Positions 16,818-27,169 of a stretch of 64,000 nucleotides of DNA are shown here, in pieces (the first letter of the stretch is position 1; every line of letters starts with the position of its first letter). The stretch comes from DAOUAT01 sp964551735 (GTDB lineage: Bacteria > Chloroflexota > Anaerolineae > CG2-30-64-16): assembly GCA_964551735.1 (NCBI GenBank), contig CAZKEF010000024.1:1-64000 (forward strand), in the 5' to 3' direction. Under the pieces are notes generated by a model. The model did not search any database and had not been told where the DNA came from. It was given only the letters and a program-made list of their open reading frames with translations. The translations under genes were made by a program, and so were the position numbers.

Positions 16818-17950
16818 GACTTGGCCTCCGCGTTCTTCTTTGCGAGTGCGATGGTCCGGCGCGTTGCCAGGCGTCGTGACCACATCTGCGAGCCGATGAC
16901 CAACAACACGATCAGGCCCAACAGGGTGTCAATCAGCGCCGAAGGCACTTGCACGGCTCGCTGCATCATGTCTCCGCCCACCAGCAGGCTGCCGAAGAGC
17001 CAGGAGGCGGGGATGAGGCCCAGTGGATGCAGGCCACCAAAGAGCGCGGCGACGATGCCCGTGAAGCCGTAACCGCTGGTCACGCCCTCCAGCAGGCGGT
17101 GCTGCACGCCGATCACCTCAACCACGCCGGCCAGCCCGGCGAACCCGCCGGCCAGCGTCAGTGATAGCGCCTGATAAAACGGCACGGGGATGCCCGCATA
17201 TTTGGAGGCTTCAGGGCTGAGGCCCACGGCACGGATGCGATAGCCGATGGTGGTGCGCCACAGGAAAATGTAGACCACCACCGCCAGCACCAGCGCAATG
17301 ATGGCGCCGGTGTGGAGGAGGGTTTGCGGGACCAGCCGGCCCAGCCAAACATGCTCAGGCAGACGCTCGGATTGGTGCAAGAACGTTCCCGCAGCGACGC
17401 CCGCAGAGTCAATCAGGGGGCCGCGCAGCAGGAGGTTCATGAGCTGCAAACCGATGGCGTTCATCATCACGGTGCTGAGGATTTCGTTGACATTCAGCCG
17501 CGCCTTGAGGATGCCGGGGATGAACCCCCAAAACGCGCCGGCAAGAAAGCCCATGATCATGGTGGCCGGGATCAACAGCCAGCCCGGCCAGGTGCGAAAC
17601 TGCAGCGAGAACCATGTCGCCATCAGCGCGCCGGCAATGATCTGGCCCTCGCCGCCGATGTTGAGCACGCTGGCGCGGAACGCGATACAGATGCCCAGGC
17701 CAACCAGCAGCAGCGGTGTCGCCTTGACCAACGATTGCGTGAAGCCGTACAGGCTGCCAAACACGCCCTTGACCATGGTGCCGTAGGCGGTCAGGGGATT
17801 GGCCTTCAGCAGCAGGAGCATAACCGCTCCCACCACCAGTGCGATCAGGATCGCTAAGATCGGCATCGCGGATCTGAGCAGGAATCCCTGCCAGTCGAAT
17901 GTTGGCTTGCGAGCCGTGCGTAGGGTATCAGTGGCCGTATCTGGTGGCAT
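16814..17950 (-). CDS. ABC importer permease (BMP/nucleoside type, subunit 1)
   Basis: 378 aa with about nine to ten membrane helices. Family motifs are IAFRASVLNIGGEGQIIAGA near residue 90 and the coupling region RIRAVGLSPEASKYAGIPV. This is the NupP/YufP-like longer permease. It is the first gene of the operon and has an ATGGAGG ribosome site. A promoter and operator lie about 230 bases upstream. Confidence 0.9.
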   Translation of the reverse strand: MPPDTATDTLRTARKPTFDWQGFLLRSAMPILAILIALVVGAVMLLLLKANPLTAYGTMVKGVFGSLYGFTQSLVKATPLLLVGLGICIAFRASVLNIGGEGQIIAGALMATWFSLQFRTWPGWLLIPATMIMGFLAGAFWGFIPGILKARLNVNEILSTVMMNAIGLQLMNLLLRGPLIDSAGVAAGTFLHQSERLPEHVWLGRLVPQTLLHTGAIIALVLAVVVYIFLWRTTIGYRIRAVGLSPEASKYAGIPVPFYQALSLTLAGGFAGLAGVVEVIGVQHRLLEGVTSGYGFTGIVAALFGGLHPLGLIPASWLFGSLLVGGDMMQRAVQVPSALIDTLLGLIVLLVIGSQMWSRRLATRRTIALAKKNAEAKS

Positions 17951-17956
17951 GGCCTA

Positions 17957-18151
17957 CTACCTCCATGGGGTTGAAAGGTGAATCGGGACGGGTGCAAAGA
18001 GCAGCAGCAACGTTAAGTGGGCGATACGGGCGGAAAGCAGAAGACCGCGCAGCCTTCTCCTGGCATTGGAGGCAGGCCAACGGTCACCTAAGTGGAAAGT
18101 GTCATCCGAGTTGGGGGTCGGCATCAACGACTCGCTCCAAGCAGCAATCAT
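17957..18151 (-). CDS. Possible leader peptide upstream of the importer operon
   Basis: 64 codons start at an ATG at 18151 in the long mRNA leader. The frame ends in a TAG at 17957 that overlaps the ribosome site of the first permease gene (ATGGAGGTAG). The sequence has a hydrophobic stretch (LLLSARIAHLTLLLLF) but no recognisable family and no clear ribosome site. The tight stop placement would allow translational coupling. It may equally be a chance open frame. Confidence 0.25.
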   Translation of the reverse strand: MIAAWSESLMPTPNSDDTFHLGDRWPASNARRRLRGLLLSARIAHLTLLLLFAPVPIHLSTPWR

Positions 18152-18182
18152 CGCGTGTTGGATCGGCCCTGGAATCCTCAGA

Positions 18183-18198
18183 CATCAGACGTCTGATG
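18183..18198. promoter_or_regulatory. Palindromic operator of the importer/xanthine dehydrogenase operon
   Basis: CATCAGACGTCTGATG is a perfect 16-base palindrome. It lies immediately downstream of the predicted -10 of the minus-strand promoter, over the likely start site. The core AGACGTCT is shared with the operator of the GntR gene at 8510-8527. Confidence 0.7.
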
Positions 18199-18201
18199 GG
18201 T

Positions 18202-18230
18202 AGATTACTATGAAATTCACAAATTGTCAA
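18202..18230 (-). promoter_or_regulatory. Promoter of the importer/xanthine dehydrogenase operon
   Basis: A perfect TTGACA (18230 to 18225, minus strand) is followed after 17 bases by TAATCT; a TAGTAAT variant lies three bases earlier. Transcription would begin inside the palindromic operator and give a leader of about 240 bases. The gap from 18231 to 18383 holds only an imperfect hairpin after the DHOD-like gene and no reading frame of note. Confidence 0.6.
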
Positions 18231-18383
18231 GAGGCAAGAAACGGGCTTGATGCATTTATTAAGCTAGGCAACCCTCCAAGGCCTGCTGGCAAGAGGCTTC
18301 GGAGGGCTGCAAGATAGGCAGGGGAGGGCCGTCGAGATTTGCAGTTCAGGCCCTGCCCCTGGCAGAGAACTTCGAGCTGCTCC

Positions 18384-19379
18384 CTACTTCCAACTCCCCA
18401 AAACCTTCATGTAGTTGGCTCGTTCGAAGGCGGCCGGTTCGGCCACATTGCGCTGGCTCAACGCGCCCTTCATCTGGCTCACGGATTCGTACTCGTGATC
18501 TTCCATCCACTGGCGCACGCCGGCCAGCAGGCCGCCAATGGCCCCAGGGCCACGTTCCAGCAGCACTGAGGCGACGTTTGCGATGTCGGCCCCGGCCATG
18601 ACCGCTTTGACAACATCATCGGCCGCGTGGATGCCGGTAGTCAATGCCATTGAGGCTTTGACGAGGCCGTAGAGGATCGCGATCCACCGCAGCGGCAGGC
18701 GCATCTCCCACGACGTGCTGAGTACCAGGTGCGGGGTGACGGTCAGTTCCTCTAGGTCGAAGTCGGGCTGGTAGAAGCGATTGAACAACACCAGGCCGTC
18801 GGCGCCGGCCCCATCTAGCCGATGCACCATGTTGGGCAGCGAACTGAAGAATGGGCTCAGCTTCACAGCTACCGGGATGCGGACATTGGCCTTGACATCC
18901 TGCAACACATCCAGGTAGATCTGCTCAACTTCATTGCTGGTTTGGTTGAACTGCGTTGGGATCAGGTAGACGTTCAATTCCAGCGCGTCCGCGCCGGCTT
19001 CCTCGATCAGTTTGGCGTAGCGGGTCCATCCGCCTGGCGTGACACCGTTCAGGCTGCCGATGATGGGAATATTCACGGCCGCTTTGGCGTCACGAATCAG
19101 GTCAAGATAGTCATCCGGCCCACGGTTATAATCGGCGGCGGCCGGGAAGTAGGTAAGCGCCTCGGCGTAGCTGTACGTCCCCTGCTCCAGGAAGTGGTGC
19201 AGCGACAGCGCTTCCATGTCAATCTGCTCTTCAAAGAGTGAGTACATGGTCACGGCCGCGGCGCCAGCATCTTCCAGCCTTTTGATGCGATCCACCGAGC
19301 GGGAGAGCGGCGATGCTGACGGCACGATGGGGTGCTGCAAGGTCAGCCCCATGTAAGTGGTGGTGAGGTCTATGGTCAT
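18384..19379 (-). CDS. Dihydroorotate dehydrogenase-like TIM-barrel flavoprotein
   Basis: 331 aa. The start MTIDLTTTYMGLTLQHPIVPSA and segments GADALELNVY, VAVKLSPFFSS and LTTGIHAADDVVKAVMAGAD follow the class 1 dihydroorotate dehydrogenase barrel. The phosphate-binding turn for FMN is near the C-terminal third. It lies downstream of PFOR on the same strand, a pairing I associate with many anaerobes, where the protein is labelled only DHOD-like. In this purine context a flavin-dependent reduction of a pyrimidine or ring-opened product is possible. No PyrK partner is adjacent. True function unknown. Confidence 0.8.
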   Translation of the reverse strand: MTIDLTTTYMGLTLQHPIVPSASPLSRSVDRIKRLEDAGAAAVTMYSLFEEQIDMEALSLHHFLEQGTYSYAEALTYFPAAADYNRGPDDYLDLIRDAKAAVNIPIIGSLNGVTPGGWTRYAKLIEEAGADALELNVYLIPTQFNQTSNEVEQIYLDVLQDVKANVRIPVAVKLSPFFSSLPNMVHRLDGAGADGLVLFNRFYQPDFDLEELTVTPHLVLSTSWEMRLPLRWIAILYGLVKASMALTTGIHAADDVVKAVMAGADIANVASVLLERGPGAIGGLLAGVRQWMEDHEYESVSQMKGALSQRNVAEPAAFERANYMKVLGSWK

Positions 19380-19399
19380 TGGGTCAATCCTTTTTTCGA

Positions 19400-19489
19400 G
19401 AGAGGGTAGACTGGGAAATTGGTAGACTGGGAGTTGAGAACCTGCCGACTCACTAATCTACCAACTCACCAATCTACCGACTTACCGTC
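19400..19489. repeat. Word-repeat spacer (tagactgg / ccaatctacc)
   Basis: gggtagactgggaaattggtagactggg is followed by the complementary cactaatctaccaactcaccaatctacc. The halves can form an imperfect hairpin between the PFOR stop and the DHOD-like start. It is the same family as the spacer at 4470-4610, about 15 kb away. Confidence 0.65.
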
Positions 19490-22400
19490 CTATTTCTCGC
19501 TCTTGGCTGCCAGTTGCATATACTGCTGCCAGCGGGCGTTCACGTCATCTTGGGCCAGTTTCAGCAGCTTTTCAGCCCGTTCTTCATCCGCGCGCACCAG
19601 CATGCTGTAGCGCGTCTCGTTGTAGATGTAATCCTTCAACGGAATCTTAGGGGCCTTGGAATCGATGGTGAACGGGTTCTGACCCTCAGGCGCGGCCGGA
19701 TTGTAGCGGTAGAGGGGCCACGCGCCGCTCTCGACCGCCAGTTTTTGCTGGTTCATGCCCTTGGCCAGATTGAACCCGTGGGCGATGCAGTGGCTGTAGG
19801 CGATGATCAGGCTGGGGCCAGGGAAGGCTTCGGCCTCCAGGAACGCGCGCACGGTCTGCGCGTCGTTGGCGCCCATGGCCACCTGGGCCACGTAGATCGA
19901 GCCATAGCTTGCCGCGATCATGCCCAGATCCTTTTTGGGCAACGGTTTGCCGGCGGCGGCAAACCGGGCCACGGCCGCGCGCGGGGTGGCTTTGGAGGCC
20001 TGGCCGCCGGTGTTGGAATAGACCTGGGTGTCCAGCACCAGCACGTTGACGTCGCGGCCCGAGGCCAGCACGTGATCCAGGCCGCCGTAACCGATGTCAT
20101 AGGCCCAGCCATCGCCGCCCATGATCCAGACGGAGCGCTTCACCAGCATGTCCGCCAGGCTGGTGAGTTGCATGGCCCAGGGCTCGGTGTTGCCGCCCAG
20201 CTTCTCCTTCAGGGCAGCCACGCGGGCGCGCTGATCGGAGATGCCTTTTTCGGTGCTTTGATCTGCGGCCAGTAGTTCGGCGGCCAGGACATCGCCCAGC
20301 ACATCCCGGTGCGCATCCACCAGCTCGGCCGCGAACTCCCGCTGCTTGTCAATGGTCAGGCGGTAGCCCAGGCCGAACTCGGCGTTGTCCTCGAACAGGC
20401 TGTTAGACCAGGCCGGGCCGCGGCCGTCCTTGTTCACCGTCCAGGGGGTGGTGGGCAGGTTGCCGCCGTAGATCGAGGAGCAGCCGGTCGCGTTGGCGAT
20501 GATGGCGCGATCCCCGAAGAGCTGGCTCACCAGCTTGACATATGGGGTTTCGCCGCAGCCGGAGCAAGCGCCGGAGAACTCGAACAGCGGCTGGAGAAGC
20601 TGCGAGTTTTTGACGTTGTTCAGCGGGATGATGGTGCGATCGAGCTCCGGTAAGTCCAGGAAGAACTGGAAATTCTCGCGTTCAGTGAAGCGCAGAGGTG
20701 GCTGCGGGGCCATGTTGATGGCCTTGAGCCGGGGCTCGCTCTTGTTTTTGGCCGGGCAGGCTTCCACGCACAGGCCGCAGCCGGTGCAATCCTCGGGGGC
20801 TACTTGTACGGTGTACTTCATGCCCGGCAGATCGCGGCTCTTGTAGTCCACGGCCTTGAAGGGTTCCGGCGCGCCGACCAGTGCCTCGGCCGGGTAAGCC
20901 TTGGTGCGGATGGCGGCATGTGGACACACGAACGCGCATTTGCCGCACTGGATGCAGATGCTGGCATCCCACACCGGGATTTCCAGGGCGATGTTGCGTT
21001 TCTCCCACTGCGTAGTTGCCGCCGGCCAGGTTCCGTCAATCGGGAGTGCAGATACCGGCAACTCTTCGCCGCGATTTGCAATGATCTCGGCGGTGACGTT
21101 CTGGACGAATTCCGGCGCCTCCGCAGGCACGACGGGCGGCATCTCGATTGTGCTGGTGACCATCTTGGGATAGGCCACCTGGTACAGGTGCGATAGGGTA
21201 TGGTCAACGGCCGCGAAGTTCTGTTGCACCACCGCTTCGCCGCGGCGGCCATAAGTGTGCCGGATTGACTCTTTGATCTTCTCGATTGCTTCATCCCGCG
21301 GCAGCACGCCGGAAATCGCAAAGAAGCAGGTCTGCATGATCGTGTTGATGCGCTGGCCCATGCCGGTGTCTTTTGCCACCTTGTAGGCATCAATCACGTA
21401 CAGCTTGATGTTTCTGTCCAGGATGGTCTGTTGCAGCGGCCTCGGCAGCTTATCCCACACCTCTTCGGTCCCGTACAGGCTGTTCAGCAGAAACACCGCA
21501 CCGGGTGCAGCTTTTTCGAGCAGGTTGTAGCGCTCAACGAAGACCCACTGATGGCAGGCGATGAAGTTCGCCTTCTGAATCAAGTAGGGCGCGCGGATGT
21601 TTTCGGGGCCGAAGCGCAGGTGCGACGTCGTGGTAGAGCCGGACTTCTTGGAGTCGTAGACGAAGAATCCCTGCGCGCTGTTGGGCGTTTCGGTGCCGAT
21701 GATGCGGATGGAGTTGTGGTTTGCGCCCACGGTGCCATCAGCGCCCAGGCCGAAGAAGAGTGCGCGCACTGTGTTGGCCGGCTCGATGTCGAAATCGGGA
21801 TCGAAGGCCAGGCTCGTGTGCGTTACATCGTCGTTGATGCCGACGGTGAAGTGATTCTTCGGGCTGGCAGAGGCCATGTTATCGAAGACAGCCTTCACCA
21901 TGGCCGGCGTGAATTCCTTGCTGGCCAGACCGTAGCGGCCCCCGAGCACGCGCAGGGGAACGCCTGCCTCGGCCAGGGCGGTCACCACATCCATGTAGAG
22001 GGGTTCGCCTGCGGCGCCCGGTTCCTTGGTGCGGTCCATGGCGGTGAGGACCTTGACCGACTTCGGCAGCGCGGCGGTGAAATGCTCGATGCTGAACGGC
22101 CGGAACAGGCGCACCTTCAGCACGCCGACCTTCTCGCCCTGGGCCACCAAGTGCTTGACGGTTTGTTCGGTCGTTTCCGCGCCCGAGCCCATGATGACCA
22201 TAACCTGCTCGGCATCGGGGGCGCCGATGTAGTCGAACAGGTGGTATTGCCGCCCGACGATGCTTGCGAACTTGTCCATCTGCTCCTGGACGATTTTGGG
22301 CACGACCGTGTAAAAGGGATTGATCGCCTCGCGCGCCTGGAAGAAGACGTCGGGGTTCTGTGCGGTGCCGCGGATGACCGGCCGCTCCGGGGTGAGCGCT

Positions 22401-23020
22401 CGGCTGCGGTGCTGCATGACTAGCTCATCGTTTATCATCGCACGGATGTCTTCGTCGGCGAGCTCCTCGATTTTCATCAGCTCATGGCTGGTCCGGAAGC
22501 CATCGAAGAAGTGGATAAAGGGCACGCGCGCCTGGAGGGTGGCAGCCTGGGCGATCAACGCCAGGTCCATCACCTCCTGCACGCTATTCGAGCACAGCAA
22601 GCCCCAGCCGGTAGATCGCACGGCCATGATGTCACTGTGGTCGCCATAGATCGATAAGGCGTGCGTCGCAACTGTGCGGGCCGACACGTGGAACACGGTC
22701 GAGGTCAGCTCGCCCGCGATTTTGAACATGTTCGGGATCATCAGCAGGAGGCCCTGCGACGCGGTGAAGGTGGTGGTCAGGGCGCCGGTTTGTAGCGCGC
22801 CGTGCACCGCGCCGGCTGCGCCGCCCTCCGACTGCATCTCGACCACCAGCGGCACGGTGCCCCAGATGTTTTTGCGGCCCTCGGCGCTCCAGGCATCGGC
22901 CCATTCGCCCATGTTGCTGGATGGAGTGATAGGATAGATAGCAATGACCTCGTTGGTCTTGTGGGCAACGTAAGCTGCCGCTTCGTTGCCGTCGATGGTG
23001 ACGATGTGTCGTTCTGGCAT
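19490..23020 (-). CDS. nifJ: Pyruvate:ferredoxin (flavodoxin) oxidoreductase
   Basis: 1176 aa, the usual length of the single-chain enzyme. It oxidises pyruvate with CoA to acetyl-CoA and CO2 and reduces ferredoxin. Domain order is visible: the pyrimidine-binding TPP half with AAYVAHKTNEVIAIYPITPS at the start, the CoA/gamma domain, two 4Fe-4S sites (CIQCGKCAFVCP and CTGCGLCVEACP), then the pyrophosphate-binding TPP half with SGACSGCGETPY and GGDGWAYDIGYGG. GGAGG precedes the ATG. It marks an anaerobic or fermentative metabolism and may receive pyruvate from the purine pathway in this window. Confidence 0.97.
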   Translation of the reverse strand: MPERHIVTIDGNEAAAYVAHKTNEVIAIYPITPSSNMGEWADAWSAEGRKNIWGTVPLVVEMQSEGGAAGAVHGALQTGALTTTFTASQGLLLMIPNMFKIAGELTSTVFHVSARTVATHALSIYGDHSDIMAVRSTGWGLLCSNSVQEVMDLALIAQAATLQARVPFIHFFDGFRTSHELMKIEELADEDIRAMINDELVMQHRSRALTPERPVIRGTAQNPDVFFQAREAINPFYTVVPKIVQEQMDKFASIVGRQYHLFDYIGAPDAEQVMVIMGSGAETTEQTVKHLVAQGEKVGVLKVRLFRPFSIEHFTAALPKSVKVLTAMDRTKEPGAAGEPLYMDVVTALAEAGVPLRVLGGRYGLASKEFTPAMVKAVFDNMASASPKNHFTVGINDDVTHTSLAFDPDFDIEPANTVRALFFGLGADGTVGANHNSIRIIGTETPNSAQGFFVYDSKKSGSTTTSHLRFGPENIRAPYLIQKANFIACHQWVFVERYNLLEKAAPGAVFLLNSLYGTEEVWDKLPRPLQQTILDRNIKLYVIDAYKVAKDTGMGQRINTIMQTCFFAISGVLPRDEAIEKIKESIRHTYGRRGEAVVQQNFAAVDHTLSHLYQVAYPKMVTSTIEMPPVVPAEAPEFVQNVTAEIIANRGEELPVSALPIDGTWPAATTQWEKRNIALEIPVWDASICIQCGKCAFVCPHAAIRTKAYPAEALVGAPEPFKAVDYKSRDLPGMKYTVQVAPEDCTGCGLCVEACPAKNKSEPRLKAINMAPQPPLRFTERENFQFFLDLPELDRTIIPLNNVKNSQLLQPLFEFSGACSGCGETPYVKLVSQLFGDRAIIANATGCSSIYGGNLPTTPWTVNKDGRGPAWSNSLFEDNAEFGLGYRLTIDKQREFAAELVDAHRDVLGDVLAAELLAADQSTEKGISDQRARVAALKEKLGGNTEPWAMQLTSLADMLVKRSVWIMGGDGWAYDIGYGGLDHVLASGRDVNVLVLDTQVYSNTGGQASKATPRAAVARFAAAGKPLPKKDLGMIAASYGSIYVAQVAMGANDAQTVRAFLEAEAFPGPSLIIAYSHCIAHGFNLAKGMNQQKLAVESGAWPLYRYNPAAPEGQNPFTIDSKAPKIPLKDYIYNETRYSMLVRADEERAEKLLKLAQDDVNARWQQYMQLAAKSEK

Positions 23021-23246
23021 GTTTATCCTCCGAACGTTGAGGCGCTGTTTGCGCTTTACGTATGTTTGATGTGGAACCCAAACGCAGTTGGATTGCTGCG
23101 GGGATGCTCGTCGCCTGTGTGCTGAGTGGTGCAGCGAGTATGCCCGAACTGCGCGACAAAACCGGACCGGGCAATACGGTCCGGGACTGGCATCTCTAAA
23201 TACAGTCTCAATGACTCGCAGGATAGCATTGAAAGTGCGCTGAAGG

Positions 23247-23262
23247 TATGATAGACATCATA
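23247..23262. promoter_or_regulatory. Inverted repeat upstream of PFOR
   Basis: TATGAT and ATCATA arms are separated by four bases, about 230 bases before the PFOR start. It could be a regulator site; no clean -35/-10 pair was found. The gap 23021-23349 otherwise holds no convincing gene. Confidence 0.3.
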
Positions 23263-23349
23263 ACGCGGCCACTTCACGGCGCATTAGATATCACCTTGGC
23301 GTTCTTGCCGATAGCGGAGGTCGTGCGAGACAGATCTCAGGTGACATAA

Positions 23350-23383
23350 AACAGGCCGTGCGATGTCTTTTGCACGGCCTGTT
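23350..23383 (-). terminator. Intrinsic terminator of the second BMP importer operon
   Basis: Minus-strand stem AACAGGCCGTGC pairs perfectly with GCACGGCCTGTT over 12 bases and is followed by TTTATG. It lies 24 bases after the stop of the last permease gene. Confidence 0.85.
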
Positions 23384-23407
23384 GCCTCTTGACTGCGTCT
23401 CGGTGGG

Positions 23408-24367
23408 CTAGTGCTTTTCTTCGCGCGAGTATGGCAGCCCCAGCGCGGCCGGCGCGCCGGCATGTTTGCGAGCCGACTCCAACCAGGTGATGCCGGTTAA
23501 GACCAGGATGGTGAAGATGTAGGGCAGCATACCCAGGAACGCCGCCGGAATCGTAGTGCCCGCCGCCTGCATCCGGAACTGGATGGCATTGATGCCGCCG
23601 AAGATCAGCGCGCCCAGCAGCGCACGGCCCGGATCCCAGGTGGCAAAGATGACGAGTGCGATCGCGATCCAGCCACGGCCGCCGGTCAGGTTTTCGGTCC
23701 AACCGGGCGTGTAGGAAAGCGAGAGATGCGCGCCGCCCAGCCCGACCAGTGCGCCGCCGAGCATGGTATACAGATATCGGGTGCGGGCAACGTTGATGCC
23801 TTTCACGTCGGCTGTGCGCGGGTTCTCACCCACCGCGCGCAGATGCAAGCCGGGGCGCGTGCGGTAAAGGTAAAACACGGCCAGCGGCACCAACAGGTAC
23901 ATGATGTACACCAGCAGGTCTTGCTGGAACAGCGCCCGTCCCACCACCGGCAGATCGCTTAAGAATGGGATTGGCAGGCGATCGAAGCGCGGGCCCACCA
24001 GTCCTACCAGTGGCTTGCCGCCCGGCCCCAGCCGTTGCCCCAGGAAGCTGGACAACCCGCTGGCGAAGATGGTCAGGGCCAGGCCGGAAACGACCTGATC
24101 GGCGCGCAGCGTGATCGTGAGCACGGCGTGGATCAAGGCGAGCAGTGCGCCGACAATCATGGCGGCTGCCACGCCGGCCCAGACGGTGCCGGAATGGTAA
24201 GCTGCCGCGAATCCGCTCACCGCGGACATCAGCATGATCCCTTCCAGCCCCAGGTTCAGGATGCCTGAGCGCTCAGTGTAGATCTCGCCGATGGTAGCGA
24301 AGACCAGCGAGGTCCCCGCCCGCACGGTGACGGCCAGGATGGAGATGATCAGGAGCTCTGTGGTCAT
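23408..24367 (-). CDS. ABC importer permease, second BMP system (subunit 2)
   Basis: 319 aa, highly hydrophobic with about eight to nine helices. The family motif GEIYTERSGILNLGLEGIMLM is near residue 27 and the coupling segment LRAVGENPRTADVKGINV is in the middle. It corresponds to the permease at 15885-16817. Its start overlaps the stop of the other permease by four bases. It is the last gene before a strong terminator. Confidence 0.9.
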   Translation of the reverse strand: MTTELLIISILAVTVRAGTSLVFATIGEIYTERSGILNLGLEGIMLMSAVSGFAAAYHSGTVWAGVAAAMIVGALLALIHAVLTITLRADQVVSGLALTIFASGLSSFLGQRLGPGGKPLVGLVGPRFDRLPIPFLSDLPVVGRALFQQDLLVYIMYLLVPLAVFYLYRTRPGLHLRAVGENPRTADVKGINVARTRYLYTMLGGALVGLGGAHLSLSYTPGWTENLTGGRGWIAIALVIFATWDPGRALLGALIFGGINAIQFRMQAAGTTIPAAFLGMLPYIFTILVLTGITWLESARKHAGAPAALGLPYSREEKH

Positions 24368-25451
24368 GGTCGGTCACCTACCAGTCGGGTCTTGGACGGT
24401 CGGTCGATGCGCAGGCGATACTGCGTAAAGATCTCACCGCCCAGCACCAGGAACAAGATGATGCCCTGCAGCACAAGCGCCACCGATGCCGGTAGCCCCA
24501 TCGAGATTTGGATCTGATCCCCGCCGACCAGCAGCCCTGCCATCAGCACGGCCACCAGCAGGACGGCCCACGGGTTCAGTTTGCCCAGCCAGGCCACGAT
24601 GATGGCCGTATAGCCGTAGCCTACGGTCAGGCCTTTCTGCAAGCGGTGCGAGATGCCGGCGACTTCGCCCATGCCGGCCAACCCGGCCAACCCCGCGGAC
24701 AACAGCATGACCAGCAAGACGTTGCGCGCCCGGTTGATGCCGGCGTAGCGTGCCGCCGTTGGGTTCTCGCCGATCACGCGAATTTCATAGCCCCACTTGG
24801 TGCGGGATAAGATGATCCAGAGCGCGATGGCGGCGATGACGGCGATCACGATACCCAGGTGGACGCGCGTATTGAAAAAGCGCGGCAGCCAGGTGAATTC
24901 GGCGAATTCGGCGGTGCCGGGGAAGCCGAAGCCCTTGGGATCCTTCCAGGGACCGTAGAACAGGTGCTCCACCCAGAGGATTGCGATGTAGTTCATCATC
25001 AAGGTGGTGATGATTTCGTTGACGCCGACGTAGGCCTTCAGTGCGGCCGGGATGACACCCCAAATTGCGCCCGCCACGAACCCGGCCAGGATGACGCCCG
25101 GCAGGCCGAGCCATTCCGGCAGGCTCGGCGCAACAAAGAGCGCGAACCCAGCCGACGCGAACCCGCCCATGGCCAACTGCCCCTCCGCGCCGATGTTCCA
25201 GAACAGCATGCGGAACGCGATCGAGACCCCCAGGCCGGTCAACATCAACGGGATCGCCTTGACCAGGGTTTCGGACACCGCGTAGCGGCTGCCGAACGCG
25301 CCCACTAACATCGCTTTATAGGTGGAGAAAGGGTTGGCGCCGGCCAGGGCCAACAGGATGCCACCCAGGATGAGCGCCAACACCAGGGAGACGACGGGGA
25401 CCAGGATGGCCGCCGTGCGGGAGCGTTGGAGACGTTTTTCAAAACGGATTT

Positions 25452-25455
<4 letters not shown>
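24364..25455 (-). CDS. ABC importer permease, second BMP system (subunit 1)
   Basis: 363 aa with about nine to ten helices. The motif IAFRMLFWNIGAEGQLAMGG is near residue 80 and IRVIGENPTAARYAGINR is the cytoplasmic coupling loop. It is the counterpart of the permease at 16814-17950. Overlaps of four bases with both neighbours show tight translational coupling with the ATPase and the other permease. Confidence 0.9.
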
Positions 25456-27008
<1,553 letters not shown>

Positions 27009-27085
27009 GGCAGTCCTCCTTCGGTCTCTAGCTAAAAGAAGTGCGACAGGGGGCGGTCGGGGAGATTCGGAAACTGAGGGAAGTC

Positions 27086-27128
27086 GGGGAACTGAAGGAA
27101 CTGGTGCCGCCAGTTCCTTCAGTTCCCC
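27086..27128. repeat. Perfect 19-base-arm hairpin between receptor and ATPase genes
   Basis: GGGGAACTGAAGGAACTGG (27086-27104) pairs fully with CCAGTTCCTTCAGTTCCCC (27110-27128) around a five-base loop. Further gttcctta words follow up to the receptor stop at 27170. It lies 3' of the binding-protein gene, the same place as the palindrome at 14800-14833 in the other importer operon. Confidence 0.8.
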
Positions 27129-27169
27129 AAAGCTGCCTTAGTTCCTTATCGTTCCTTAGGAACGAATTT

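Noticed and set aside
17951..18200. Purine riboswitch in the importer leader
   Set aside because: The conserved purine-riboswitch core was not found on the minus strand; a promoter, an operator and a possible short frame explain the length.
23056..23277. Small minus-strand reading frame upstream of PFOR
   Set aside because: No ribosome site, no family resemblance, and it lies across the likely control region.
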